Shown: positions 33,868 through 41,547 of the stretch, piece after piece | How the letters are laid out: each line of letters begins with the position of its first letter | How positions within the stretch are numbered: position 1 is the first letter of the stretch | DNA from: Pseudomonas cichorii | GTDB taxonomy: Bacteria; Pseudomonadota; Gammaproteobacteria; Pseudomonadales; Pseudomonadaceae | Reading direction: 5' to 3' | Assembly: GCF_015471405.1 (NCBI RefSeq) | Contig: NZ_BLVZ01000002.1 | Location: forward strand, 248,001 to 312,000 | Length of the DNA: 64,000 bases | Position numbers and translations under genes: made by a program | The notes under the pieces: generated by a model | Database searches by the model: none | Seen by the model: only the letters and a program-made list of their open reading frames with translations | What the model was told of the DNA's origin: nothing

Positions 33868-34554
33868 ATGAATATCAGCAGCGTTGTATCAAATGCAGTA
33901 AAACCTCAACTACCTTCTGTTCAGGCCAGCACTTCAATACCCGCAAAAATGACTGCTCCAGAAGCAGAGCCCACCCTAAGTGCCAAGGAGGCACGGGCGA
34001 AAGAGTTTTATACTCGGGAGGAGGAACCATGGAAGGGTAAATATTACATATATGGTGATGACTTTATAAAGTCAGAAGAACGCCCCATGACCAAAGAAGT
34101 CTATCTAGGATGCCTGGAATCAAGTCTCTGGATCAATTTGACTGTCCAGCAAAGCTACTACGACAGCTTTAGAAAAGAACTCATCGAGCTAAGGCCAGAC
34201 CTGGCCAACAAAGGCTTCAGCTATACATTGGGAGACGATGCCCAGATAAAAATAATCGCGCCTGAAAACAGCCTGAGCGAGGATGAAATAAAGTGGCTTA
34301 CCGACACACTCAATAACATCGAGGACTTCAAAGAAAGCGTTCAGTCTCATGCAAGAGCCATGATGGCTCTTGTCGACCATGACACAGAAAGATTTGGCGG
34401 AAAATACATCCTGAACCTCATGAACTTTCAAGACACTATCGATTATGGAAAAGTCGTGGCCGTCAGAAAAAATGACCTGAGCGAAGAGTGGATACGGCAG
34501 ATTCATGAAAATGCAGAGAAGCGTGAGCCCTCATTGATTGATATCAGGGCTTGA
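33868..34554 (+). CDS. Unknown protein, unit B of a duplicated gene pair
   Basis: The 228-residue paralogue of the 31918-32631 product has no signal peptide, starts MNISSVVSNAVKPQ (no acidic residue in the first 25), and carries the shared segments FYTREEEPW, GFSYTLGDDAQIKIIAPEN, WLTDTLNN, HARAMMALVDHDTERFGGKY, LNLMNFQDTIDYGKV and LIDIRA. AAAGGA lies seven bases before the ATG; a long upstream extension of the frame is not supported. The FliA-type promoter upstream ties it to flagellar expression. Identity with unit A is moderate, so the duplication is old or rapidly diverging. No domain is recognised. Confidence 0.65.
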   Translation: MNISSVVSNAVKPQLPSVQASTSIPAKMTAPEAEPTLSAKEARAKEFYTREEEPWKGKYYIYGDDFIKSEERPMTKEVYLGCLESSLWINLTVQQSYYDSFRKELIELRPDLANKGFSYTLGDDAQIKIIAPENSLSEDEIKWLTDTLNNIEDFKESVQSHARAMMALVDHDTERFGGKYILNLMNFQDTIDYGKVVAVRKNDLSEEWIRQIHENAEKREPSLIDIRA

Positions 34555-34563
34555 TTGATAAAA

Positions 34564-34594
34564 GGGTGATCTGCCCCCTTCAGGCATATCACCC
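34564..34594. terminator. Hairpin between the convergent unit B genes
   Basis: GGGTGAT / ATCACCC with an inner TGCC / GGCA after one mismatch, placed as the unit A terminator is, but unrelated in sequence. Confidence 0.55.
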
Positions 34595-34615
34595 GGCTTA
34601 TAGAAACGATGTTTC

Positions 34616-35527
34616 TCAGTTTCTGGACCAATTGATCAGCGTTCGCTTGCAGATATGCCCAAAGGCGTACACATGCGGTTTATCCGCCATACTCTCCAGC
34701 AGCACATTGACCGCGCTGTATTTTCCAGCCAGGTACTGAGTACTCCAGGTATTGCGGCCATTATGCTTATGAACGAAATTACCGGCATATTTACCGCTTT
34801 CACAACGATCAAACTCGAAAAGCTCCGAAATCCTGCCCTCTGCATCAGAGGTAAAGCTTCTAGTGATTTTTTTCATCCCGTCATGGGGCTCCAACTCAAA
34901 ACCCATCACCCCACCCTCCAACGGATAAGCCTTGCTATCGGTAAATGTCCCCTCAAGCAATGCTTTCGTAAAAGCCTGGGTGGCCAGAAAAGGAGGATCG
35001 GTCAAGCCATAGGGTATTTTCAGAAAACCCTCTTCATCATGAAGGTCATAGCGCATATGGGGGTACGAGCCGAACACTATGCGGTAACCCGCTTTATCAA
35101 ATCTGGCGCCGTCAGAAGCCAGCACCCGAATATTGATCCGCGCTCCCGGTGTCAGGCTACGAAAAGCCTCAGGCCCGTTGTATTTCTTGAGCGTCCACTC
35201 TCCACCATCGACCTGATATTCAACCTTCCATACGCGATTCAATACACTGAGCCCCGGCGTTGCGAGTAATACATCCTGCCCGCGAATGGCTGTAAAACTA
35301 TAACGGTCCACCGAAGTGTCGCTCTGTAATGTCTGCTCGATCTGATGAATGCGGTCGCTCAATACAGTAAAGGCTTCGCCTTCGATGTCTTGTACCTGTT
35401 GCTCCTGTCCGGCAGTCGAAGCGGGAGGTTCGACAGTTCCCTCCGTCTGCGCCAAAGAGTGACATGAAAACGCCCATAAAACCCCGGATAAGAACGCCGG
35501 GTAAAACCAGTTCCTGCTCTTGTTCAT
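34616..35527 (-). CDS. Exported unknown protein, unit B of a duplicated gene pair
   Basis: The 303-residue paralogue of the 32682-33590 product has a signal peptide (MNKSRNWFYPAFLSGVLWAF, ending SLA-QTEG). It repeats the same beta-rich plan: RYSFTAIRGQDVLLATPG, KVEYQVDGGEWTLK, PGARINIRVLASDGARFDKA, GFLKIPYGLTDPPFLATQAF, TFTDSKAYPLEGGVMGFELE, GHICKRTLIN, with Cys conserved in FDRCESGK and GHICKR. The frame stays open upstream to 35845, but the ATG at 35527 is chosen from the signal peptide, the paralogue and AAGGAAG seven bases upstream. The conserved 28-bp element lies 37 bp upstream. Confidence 0.7.
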   Translation of the reverse strand: MNKSRNWFYPAFLSGVLWAFSCHSLAQTEGTVEPPASTAGQEQQVQDIEGEAFTVLSDRIHQIEQTLQSDTSVDRYSFTAIRGQDVLLATPGLSVLNRVWKVEYQVDGGEWTLKKYNGPEAFRSLTPGARINIRVLASDGARFDKAGYRIVFGSYPHMRYDLHDEEGFLKIPYGLTDPPFLATQAFTKALLEGTFTDSKAYPLEGGVMGFELEPHDGMKKITRSFTSDAEGRISELFEFDRCESGKYAGNFVHKHNGRNTWSTQYLAGKYSAVNVLLESMADKPHVYAFGHICKRTLINWSRN

Positions 35528-35912
35528 GATAACTTCCTTATTATTGATTTTATGCAGAGCACCCTTGCCACTGACAAGCCGGACATAATCACCAAGCCCT
35601 ATCGGGTTCAATCCCGAATAAAATAAAAGGAAATGTCCTACATGTTTTAATTTCAGAAACCCCTTACGTTTTTCCAGGCAATATCTCTTGTTAATAAATA
35701 CCAGCACAATGAAGTCGCCTGGTAGCCTCAACGCCCCTGCCCGCCTGAAATATCCCACGTCACAAGACAATTTTTCCCGCAGCTCCGGCCAGCGTCTAAG
35801 CTTGAGACAAGTGCGACTAACAGGGTGACCGGGCCAATCGATCATGGGCGTATTACGGCATTCCGATACCAGGCAAGGTGTGATTTCTGCTGAGCGTCAG
35901 GATGACCCTCCC
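35528..35912. other. Intergenic region between unit B and the PBP-like gene
   Basis: The 385 bp hold the conserved 28-bp element at 35564-35591 and otherwise A+T-rich DNA without a supported gene. The promoter of the PBP-like gene should be in the right half but is not recognisable. If translation of that gene starts at 35844, the spacer is 317 bp. Confidence 0.5.
35564..35591 (-). promoter_or_regulatory. Conserved 28-bp element, copy B
   Basis: Identical over 28 bp to 33630-33657, starting CTTGCCACTGACAAG. On the minus strand it supplies TTGTCA, with CATAAA 17 bp downstream as a possible -10. Surrounding DNA is much less conserved, so the element itself appears to be under selection. Confidence 0.55.
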
Positions 35913-38900
35913 ATGTCCACTCCACCCCGCCGCAAGCGTTACGGGTGGAGGGTGTTCTGGGTCGTGGTGACGATGGGCGGCATTGCATTGGGAGCAGCCA
36001 TTGCCGTCGAAAGCCGCAGTTCAAGGCTTCAGGCAAAGGAGTTCAGCCGCTTTGCCGCCAGCTTGAGCTATTCGCTCGAACCCGGCCCGAGCGATGCAGT
36101 GGTTTATCCCGGTGAGGGGCCTTTCGATAAACGCCTGGGCTATTCGTCGATGGATGAATTCCTGTCGCGCCTGCTCAAACGCGATTACCTGATTACCCGG
36201 CAGACACGCTTTTCACCCGAGCTGTTGCGCTACAGCCAACACGGCTTTTTCGTGCCTTACGAGGAGAAAATCCAGGCGGGCCTGTCGATCACCGACTGCC
36301 GCAGTGAACCGCTTTATGAGTTTCGCTATCCGCAGCAACTCTACGCCGACTTTGCCTCCATCCCGCCCTTGGTGGTGAACAGTCTTTTGTTTATCGAGAA
36401 CCGAGATCTGCTGGATGAACAGCAACCACTGGCCAACCCGGCCGTGGACTGGCCGCGCTTCGCCAAGGCGGCACTGTCTCAGGTGGCCAAGATATTTGCG
36501 ATCCCAGGCCAGTCAGCGGGCGGCAGTACCCTGGCGACACAACTGGAGAAATATCGCCACTCTCCGGACGGATTGACGCAATCGGGTTCAGAGAAACTAC
36601 GTCAGATGATTTCTGCCAGTGTCCGGGCCTATCTGCCCGGCGAGCAGACCTTGCAGGCGCGTCAGCATGTGGTGCGTGACTACCTGAACAGCGTGCCACT
36701 TTCCGCGGTGCCCGGGCATGGCGAAGTTCATGGCATGGCTGAGGGCTTGCGAGTCTGGTTCGGTGCCGACTTTGCAAGGACCAACCAGGTACTCGCCTCA
36801 GACCCGAAAGACGCAAAAAGCCTGACCGAAAAAGGTCTGGCGCTGCGCGAGGTGTTATCGCTGGTGATTGCCCAGCGTCGTCCGTCCTATTACCTGACCA
36901 AAGGCCGACTGGAACTGGCGGATCTCACTGACAGCCATATTCGCTTGCTTGCACAGGCACAGGTCATCGATCAACCACTGGCCAATGCAGCACTGGCCAG
37001 CGCAGTCACTTACCGGGACTGGGTACAGCAACCGACAATTCAGCCCATTGAAACCAACAAGGGCATCAGTGTTGCCCGCAGCCGGCTGTCCAACCTGCTC
37101 AATCGCCCGCTCTACGATCTGGACCGGCTTGATCTGTCGGCCACCAGCACGTTGCAGGGCGAGCTGCAAAACAGCGTCAGCCAATACCTGCGCGATCTGG
37201 CGAACCCGGCCTTCGCCGAGAAAATCGGCCTGTTCGGCGAACGGCTCTTGTCCCCGGCAAGCACCGCTCAGGTGCGTTATAGCTTCACCCTGTTCGAGCG
37301 CGGCCCGGACGGTTCGCGGGTACGAGTGCAAACCGACAGCACCGACCAGCCGTTCGACATCAACGAAGGCAGCAAGCTGGAGCTGGGCTCCACTGCCAAG
37401 ATGCGGGTGCTGACCACTTATCTGGAAATCATCGCCGAGCTGCACGCACGCTACGCCGACATGAGTGTTACAGAGTTGAGAAAGACCCCGGTCGAAGAGC
37501 CTGACCGGCTGACCCGCTGGGCTCTGGATTACCTGATACAGAACAAGGACCGGGACCTGGCGAAAATGCTCTCTGCGGCCCTGGATCGACAATATTCGGC
37601 CAGCCCTGGCGAAAGCTTTTTTACCGGTGGCGGCCTGCATCGCTTCAACAATTTCCGTCGCGAAGACAATGAGCGGATTCCGACGTTGCGCGAGTCCCTG
37701 CGCGAGTCGATCAACCTGCCCTTCATTCGACTGATGCGTGATCTGGTGCGCTACAGCACTTATCAGGCTCCAAACAACAGCGCTGCGCTGCTCAAGGATG
37801 ATGACAACCCGCGCCGTCAGGAATACCTGAGCCAGTTTGCCGACCGAGAAGGCACGGTTTTTCTGCTCAAGTTCTGGAAGCGCTACAAGGACAAATCCAC
37901 CCAGGAACGGCTGGACACCTTTCTCGATGGCATCAATCCCACTGCTGTCCGTTTGGCGGCAGTGCATCGCTACCTGTTGCCGGGTGCCGATCAGGATACG
38001 TTCAAGGCCTTCGTCCGCGCCCATCTGGTCGAAACCGGAACCGGCCCGAAACTCACCGAAAAGCGCCTGACAGAGCTTTACAAAAACTATGGGCCTGGCG
38101 CCTACGACTTGCCGGATCAGGGTTATATCGCGCGTGTCCATCCTCTGGATCTGTGGCTGCTCGGTTACCTGTTGAAATACCCCGACGCCCAGTTCAAGGA
38201 TGCGGTTGCAGCCAGCCGTCATGAGCGCCAGGAAGTCTATGGCTGGCTGTTCAAGAGCCGACACAAGAGTGCTCGGGACAGCCGCATCCGTACGATGATG
38301 GAAGTCGAGGCGTTCCTGGATATCGAGCAACGCTGGCAGCGTGTGGGTTACCCGTTCGATCATCTGGTGCCTTCACTGGCAACCGCCATAGGCAGCTCGG
38401 GCGACCGGCCTGCGGCGCTGGCCGAGTTGATCGGCATCATCCAGAACGATGGTATTCGCCTGCCCGCCCTGCGCATCGACAGCCTGCACTTTGCTGCAGG
38501 CACACCTTATGAAACCGTGCTGGCCAGTAACCCTGAACTGGGCAAGCGCGTTCTGCCTTCGGAGGTCGCGGCAGCCATGCGTGAAGCGCTGTCGCAAGTG
38601 GTGGATGGCGGTACGGCCAAGCGTGTGCAAGGCACTTTCAAATTGCAGGATGGCAGCATCCTGGCCATGGGCGGCAAGACCGGTACAGGCGACAACCGCA
38701 TCGAAAGCATTGGCGCGGGTGGACGGGTTATCAGTTCGAGGGCCATCAATCGCACGGCAACCTTTGTGTTCTACATCGGTGAAAACCACTTCGGCACCCT
38801 GACCGCCTTTGTCCCCGGACGCGCCGCCGAAGGCTTCAGATTTACTTCAGCCCTGCCGGTGCAGGTACTCAAGGGCATGGCTCCCATCCTCACGCCCTAT

Positions 38901-38951
38901 CTGGAAAATGGTGGACAGGCCATGTGCAGCACGCCCTCTACACGGCTGTAA
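35913..38951 (+). CDS. Large PBP1-like protein with degenerate transglycosylase domain
   Basis: The 1012-residue protein has one N-terminal membrane anchor (GWRVFWVVVTMGGIALGAAI) and a periplasmic body. The first half resembles glycosyltransferase 51 (GGSTLATQLEKY at about 203; RDYLNSVPLS..GMAEGLRVWFG), but the first catalytic motif, normally EDxxFxxHxG, reads IENRDLLDEQQ and the KIxE motif is missing, so polymerase activity is doubtful. The second half has penicillin-binding motifs STAK (493-496), SIN (599-601) and KTG (922-924), so transpeptidation or beta-lactam binding is plausible. It is longer than class A PBPs (about 800). ATG 35913 is preferred because the membrane anchor follows the basic PPRRKRYG; 35844 is an alternative. 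Confidence 0.75.
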   Translation: MSTPPRRKRYGWRVFWVVVTMGGIALGAAIAVESRSSRLQAKEFSRFAASLSYSLEPGPSDAVVYPGEGPFDKRLGYSSMDEFLSRLLKRDYLITRQTRFSPELLRYSQHGFFVPYEEKIQAGLSITDCRSEPLYEFRYPQQLYADFASIPPLVVNSLLFIENRDLLDEQQPLANPAVDWPRFAKAALSQVAKIFAIPGQSAGGSTLATQLEKYRHSPDGLTQSGSEKLRQMISASVRAYLPGEQTLQARQHVVRDYLNSVPLSAVPGHGEVHGMAEGLRVWFGADFARTNQVLASDPKDAKSLTEKGLALREVLSLVIAQRRPSYYLTKGRLELADLTDSHIRLLAQAQVIDQPLANAALASAVTYRDWVQQPTIQPIETNKGISVARSRLSNLLNRPLYDLDRLDLSATSTLQGELQNSVSQYLRDLANPAFAEKIGLFGERLLSPASTAQVRYSFTLFERGPDGSRVRVQTDSTDQPFDINEGSKLELGSTAKMRVLTTYLEIIAELHARYADMSVTELRKTPVEEPDRLTRWALDYLIQNKDRDLAKMLSAALDRQYSASPGESFFTGGGLHRFNNFRREDNERIPTLRESLRESINLPFIRLMRDLVRYSTYQAPNNSAALLKDDDNPRRQEYLSQFADREGTVFLLKFWKRYKDKSTQERLDTFLDGINPTAVRLAAVHRYLLPGADQDTFKAFVRAHLVETGTGPKLTEKRLTELYKNYGPGAYDLPDQGYIARVHPLDLWLLGYLLKYPDAQFKDAVAASRHERQEVYGWLFKSRHKSARDSRIRTMMEVEAFLDIEQRWQRVGYPFDHLVPSLATAIGSSGDRPAALAELIGIIQNDGIRLPALRIDSLHFAAGTPYETVLASNPELGKRVLPSEVAAAMREALSQVVDGGTAKRVQGTFKLQDGSILAMGGKTGTGDNRIESIGAGGRVISSRAINRTATFVFYIGENHFGTLTAFVPGRAAEGFRFTSALPVQVLKGMAPILTPYLENGGQAMCSTPSTRL

Positions 38952-38984
38952 GACCATTCGTCTGTATCTCTTTGCGAAGACTTA

Positions 38985-39010
38985 AAGATATATCTTAAGG
39001 TATATCTAAA
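38985..39010. promoter_or_regulatory. Candidate operator of the PadR (YqjI-like) regulator
   Basis: AAGATATATCTT is a perfect 12-bp palindrome, followed by a second ATATCTAAA so that ATATCTWAA occurs twice 12 bp apart. It ends 12 bp before the regulator's ATG, as expected for autorepression and control of the coupled reductase gene. Confidence 0.55.
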
Positions 39011-39022
39011 TCGTAACGAGAG

Positions 39023-39619
39023 ATGAAGACAATGCGTGATGACCCTCACCGCCCCGATGACCGTCCACTGCTGCGCGAATATGGCGATGGCCGCGACGGT
39101 TTTGAAAAACGCCCCGGCCGTGAACGCGGCGGACGTGGCCCCCGGGTATTCGCTCCGGGCGACTTGAAGCTGTTGCTGCTGGCCCTGATTGCCGAACAGC
39201 CTTGCCATGGTTATGACCTGATCCGCCAGATCGAAGGCATGTTCGATGGCGCCTACAGCCCAAGCCCCGGCGTGATTTATCCCACCCTGACCTTTCTTGA
39301 AGAAAGCGAACTGATCCTGGGCGATGCCCAGGGCGGCAAGAAGCTCTACACCATCACTGTTGCCGGTCTGCAATCGCTGACCGAGCAGGCCGTTGCGCTG
39401 GATGGCGTGCGCATGCGGATCGAAGTCAGCAAGCGCTCTTTGCGCGGGCATGACCGGCCACCGGAAATCCATGAAGCGGTACACAACCTGCGTCATGCGC
39501 TGCAAATGCACCATGGCCGCTGGAGCCCGGAAGAAATTCTGCGTGTTCGCGACCTGCTCAATGAAACCGCCAAATCCATCGTTGATGGCCCCCAATCTGT
39601 GTCGGAGAAGTCCGTATGA
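39023..39619 (+). CDS. PadR family regulator, YqjI-like
   Basis: The 198-residue protein has a basic, Gly/Arg-rich N-terminal tail (about 1-40) and a PadR winged helix: DLKLLLLALIAEQPCHGYDL, SPGVIYPTLTFLEES, KKLYTITVAGLQSL. E. coli YqjI has the same layout, binds nickel or iron through its N-terminal tail and represses yqjH. Here the tail has His and Asp residues (RDDPHRPDDRP) that might bind metal. The stop overlaps the start of the siderophore-interacting protein gene (ATGA), giving the same yqjI-yqjH pairing in operon form. Role inferred from this pairing. Confidence 0.85.
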   Translation: MKTMRDDPHRPDDRPLLREYGDGRDGFEKRPGRERGGRGPRVFAPGDLKLLLLALIAEQPCHGYDLIRQIEGMFDGAYSPSPGVIYPTLTFLEESELILGDAQGGKKLYTITVAGLQSLTEQAVALDGVRMRIEVSKRSLRGHDRPPEIHEAVHNLRHALQMHHGRWSPEEILRVRDLLNETAKSIVDGPQSVSEKSV

Positions 39620-40389
39620 ATTCGCAGCAATCGATCCATCGCGTCAACCATGAAATCAAACTGCGCAAGCTCGAAGTCTTGCGCGTGACCGACCTGACAC
39701 CGCTGATGCGTCGCGTCACCTTGCACGGGCCACAACTGGCAGGCTTCATCAGCCTGGGCACCGATGACCACGTAAAGCTGCTGTTCGCCCAGACTCCCGA
39801 AGAGCAGGCCGCGCTGGAGAGCTTCACGCCCGGCGGCAGCAGCGACGGCCCGCGCCCCGCCATGCGTGACTACACGCCGCGTCGTTACGATGAAACGGCA
39901 GGCGAACTGGATATCGATTTTGTCCTGCACGGTGACGGGCCGGCCGCGACATGGGCAGCGCAGGCCGAGCCGGGGCAACTCCTGCACATAGCCGGCCCGC
40001 GCGGCTCGATGGTGGTGCCCGATATCTTCGACAGCTATCTGCTGATCGGCGACGAAACCGCTATCCCGGCCATTGCCCGGCGTCTGGAGTCGCTACCAGC
40101 GAATCGCATTGCGCGGGTGGTGGTCGAGATTGCGAACAAGGATGAACAACAGGTTTTCACAAGCCAGGCGCAGATCGATGTCACCTGGATCATTCGCGGC
40201 GAACAGAATCTGGTGGACGTTGCGCGCAGTCTGGAAGTGCCTGCCGACAAGCTCTACGCCTGGGTTGCAACCGAAGCGGCCTTGTCACGCAAGATTCGCC
40301 GCGTGCTGCTTGACGAACTGGGCCTTGATGACGGGTTTGTGAAAGCAGCAGGTTACTGGCGTCTTGATGAAAATGATGAGTCTCTGTAG
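39616..40389 (+). CDS. Siderophore-interacting protein (FAD-dependent ferric reductase)
   Basis: The 257-residue cytoplasmic flavoprotein belongs to the SIP/YqjH/ViuB family: FAD-binding motif RDYTPRRYDETAGELDIDFV, diphosphate loop AEPGQLLHIAGPRGS, then the NAD(P)H-binding half YLLIGDETAIPAIARRLESL. It reduces ferric siderophores to release iron. It is translationally coupled to the PadR regulator. Its 3' end overlaps the convergent Pr6Pr gene by 37 bp. Confidence 0.9.
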   Translation: MNSQQSIHRVNHEIKLRKLEVLRVTDLTPLMRRVTLHGPQLAGFISLGTDDHVKLLFAQTPEEQAALESFTPGGSSDGPRPAMRDYTPRRYDETAGELDIDFVLHGDGPAATWAAQAEPGQLLHIAGPRGSMVVPDIFDSYLLIGDETAIPAIARRLESLPANRIARVVVEIANKDEQQVFTSQAQIDVTWIIRGEQNLVDVARSLEVPADKLYAWVATEAALSRKIRRVLLDELGLDDGFVKAAGYWRLDENDESL

Positions 40390-41033
40390 GCAAACCATTT
40401 ATCGATCCCCAGCAAAACCAGTGCAATCCCCACAAAACCCGACAACACGCCTCCCGCATTGATGAAGGCTTTGGCGTACCCGATGGTGCCGACATCGATG
40501 AAGGGGTACAGATAATCGCCTATCGCATCGCCGCGCAGCAGGACATAGCCGAAATAGAGCACCGGATACAGCGTCCATAGCAACACATGGACAAGACGCA
40601 GGCGGCCTCTGGGCACATACAGCCACCAATACAGCACGAACATCAGCGGCATGACGTCGTGCAGCAGTTCGTCAGCGATCCACTGCCAGCCTTGTGGCTG
40701 CCACAGATGGCGCAACAGCAGGTTATAGGCGATGCCCACCAGTGCAATGCTGGCAGCAATACCGCCGCATACGACCGGGTTACGAAAGAAATCATGCCCG
40801 CGGGACTGACGGCGACTCAGAGCACAAGTCAGCACCACCGCCACCAGCGTATTGCTCAAGACGGTAAAGAAGCTGAAAAAACGGATCAGCCCGCCCAACA
40901 GGCTGGCTTGATCGGCCCAGCGCGACCAGAAAACCAGATACATCTGGATAGCCAGACCGGACCAGGCGAGGCAGGCAGCAATAAGCGTGTAAAGACGCTG
41001 TCCCTGCGCCTGTTGCGGGTGTTCGCTGTGCAT
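40353..41033 (-). CDS. Pr6Pr family membrane protein
   Basis: The 226-residue inner-membrane protein has six predicted helices with conserved spots RFFSFFTVLSNTLVAVVL, LLRHLWQPQG, HDVMPLMFVLYWWLYVP and YPFIDVGTIGYAK, typical of the Pr6Pr (FAR-17a/AIG1-like) family. Function is unknown in bacteria; eukaryotic relatives include serine hydrolases, but I cannot extend that here. Its C-terminal 12 codons overlap the end of the SIP gene on the other strand. Confidence 0.8.
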   Translation of the reverse strand: MHSEHPQQAQGQRLYTLIAACLAWSGLAIQMYLVFWSRWADQASLLGGLIRFFSFFTVLSNTLVAVVLTCALSRRQSRGHDFFRNPVVCGGIAASIALVGIAYNLLLRHLWQPQGWQWIADELLHDVMPLMFVLYWWLYVPRGRLRLVHVLLWTLYPVLYFGYVLLRGDAIGDYLYPFIDVGTIGYAKAFINAGGVLSGFVGIALVLLGIDKWFAYRDSSFSSRRQ

Positions 41034-41072
41034 CTTTTGATCCTTGAAGGCCAGCGTCCCTGCCGTGCGTTT

Positions 41073-41300
41073 TTACCAGCCCTTGCTGCGATGCAGCTTC
41101 ACGTACAGCGCTTCCACTTTCTCGCGAGCCCAAGGCGTCTTGCGCAGGAAAGTCAGGCTGGACTTGATGCTCGGATCACTCTTGAAGCAGCGAATGTCGA
41201 TGCGCTCAGCCAGACCGGACCATTGGTAGTGCTCAACCAGAGCCTTGAGGATCTGCTCAAGCGTAACGCCGTGCAGTGGGTCGTTTTGGGTTGTTGTCAT
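41073..41300 (-). CDS. VF530 family (DUF2132) protein
   Basis: The 75-residue protein [53 protein letters not shown] is a full-length VF530 family member. The family is a small helical fold suggested to bind DNA; its function has not been established to my knowledge. It lies 39 bp upstream of the Pr6Pr gene on the same strand, so the two may be co-transcribed, and divergent from the ZnuD-like receptor. Confidence 0.88.
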   Translation of the reverse strand: MTTTQNDPLHGVTLEQILKALVEHYQWSGLAERIDIRCFKSDPSIKSSLTFLRKTPWAREKVEALYVKLHRSKGW

Positions 41301-41463
41301 GACTGACCTTGCAGCTTGATGAATGCGAAGGTGCGCACCTTAGCCGAGCCATCAAAAGGTAGGAAGAGCTTAGCGTGAGATGAGTGAAGTTTCGCCAACT
41401 CCGACCACAAGAAGCCCTCACAGCAAGACACGGAAAAGTTCCCCTTTTCACGCCAAAAAGAGA

Positions 41464-41478
41464 TGTTATAGTGTAACA
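41464..41478 (+). promoter_or_regulatory. Zur box of the ZnuD-like receptor
   Basis: TGTTATAGTGTAACA is a 6-3-6 palindrome with one mismatch, nearly the same as the rpmE2 site TGTTATACCATAACA. It lies 69 bp before the receptor's chosen ATG. Confidence 0.68.
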
Positions 41479-41547
41479 ATAAATTACTTACCTATCCGCT
41501 TAACTCTCGACTGGGGCTCTGCCATGCGCCCTGCCAAGGAAACCGAT

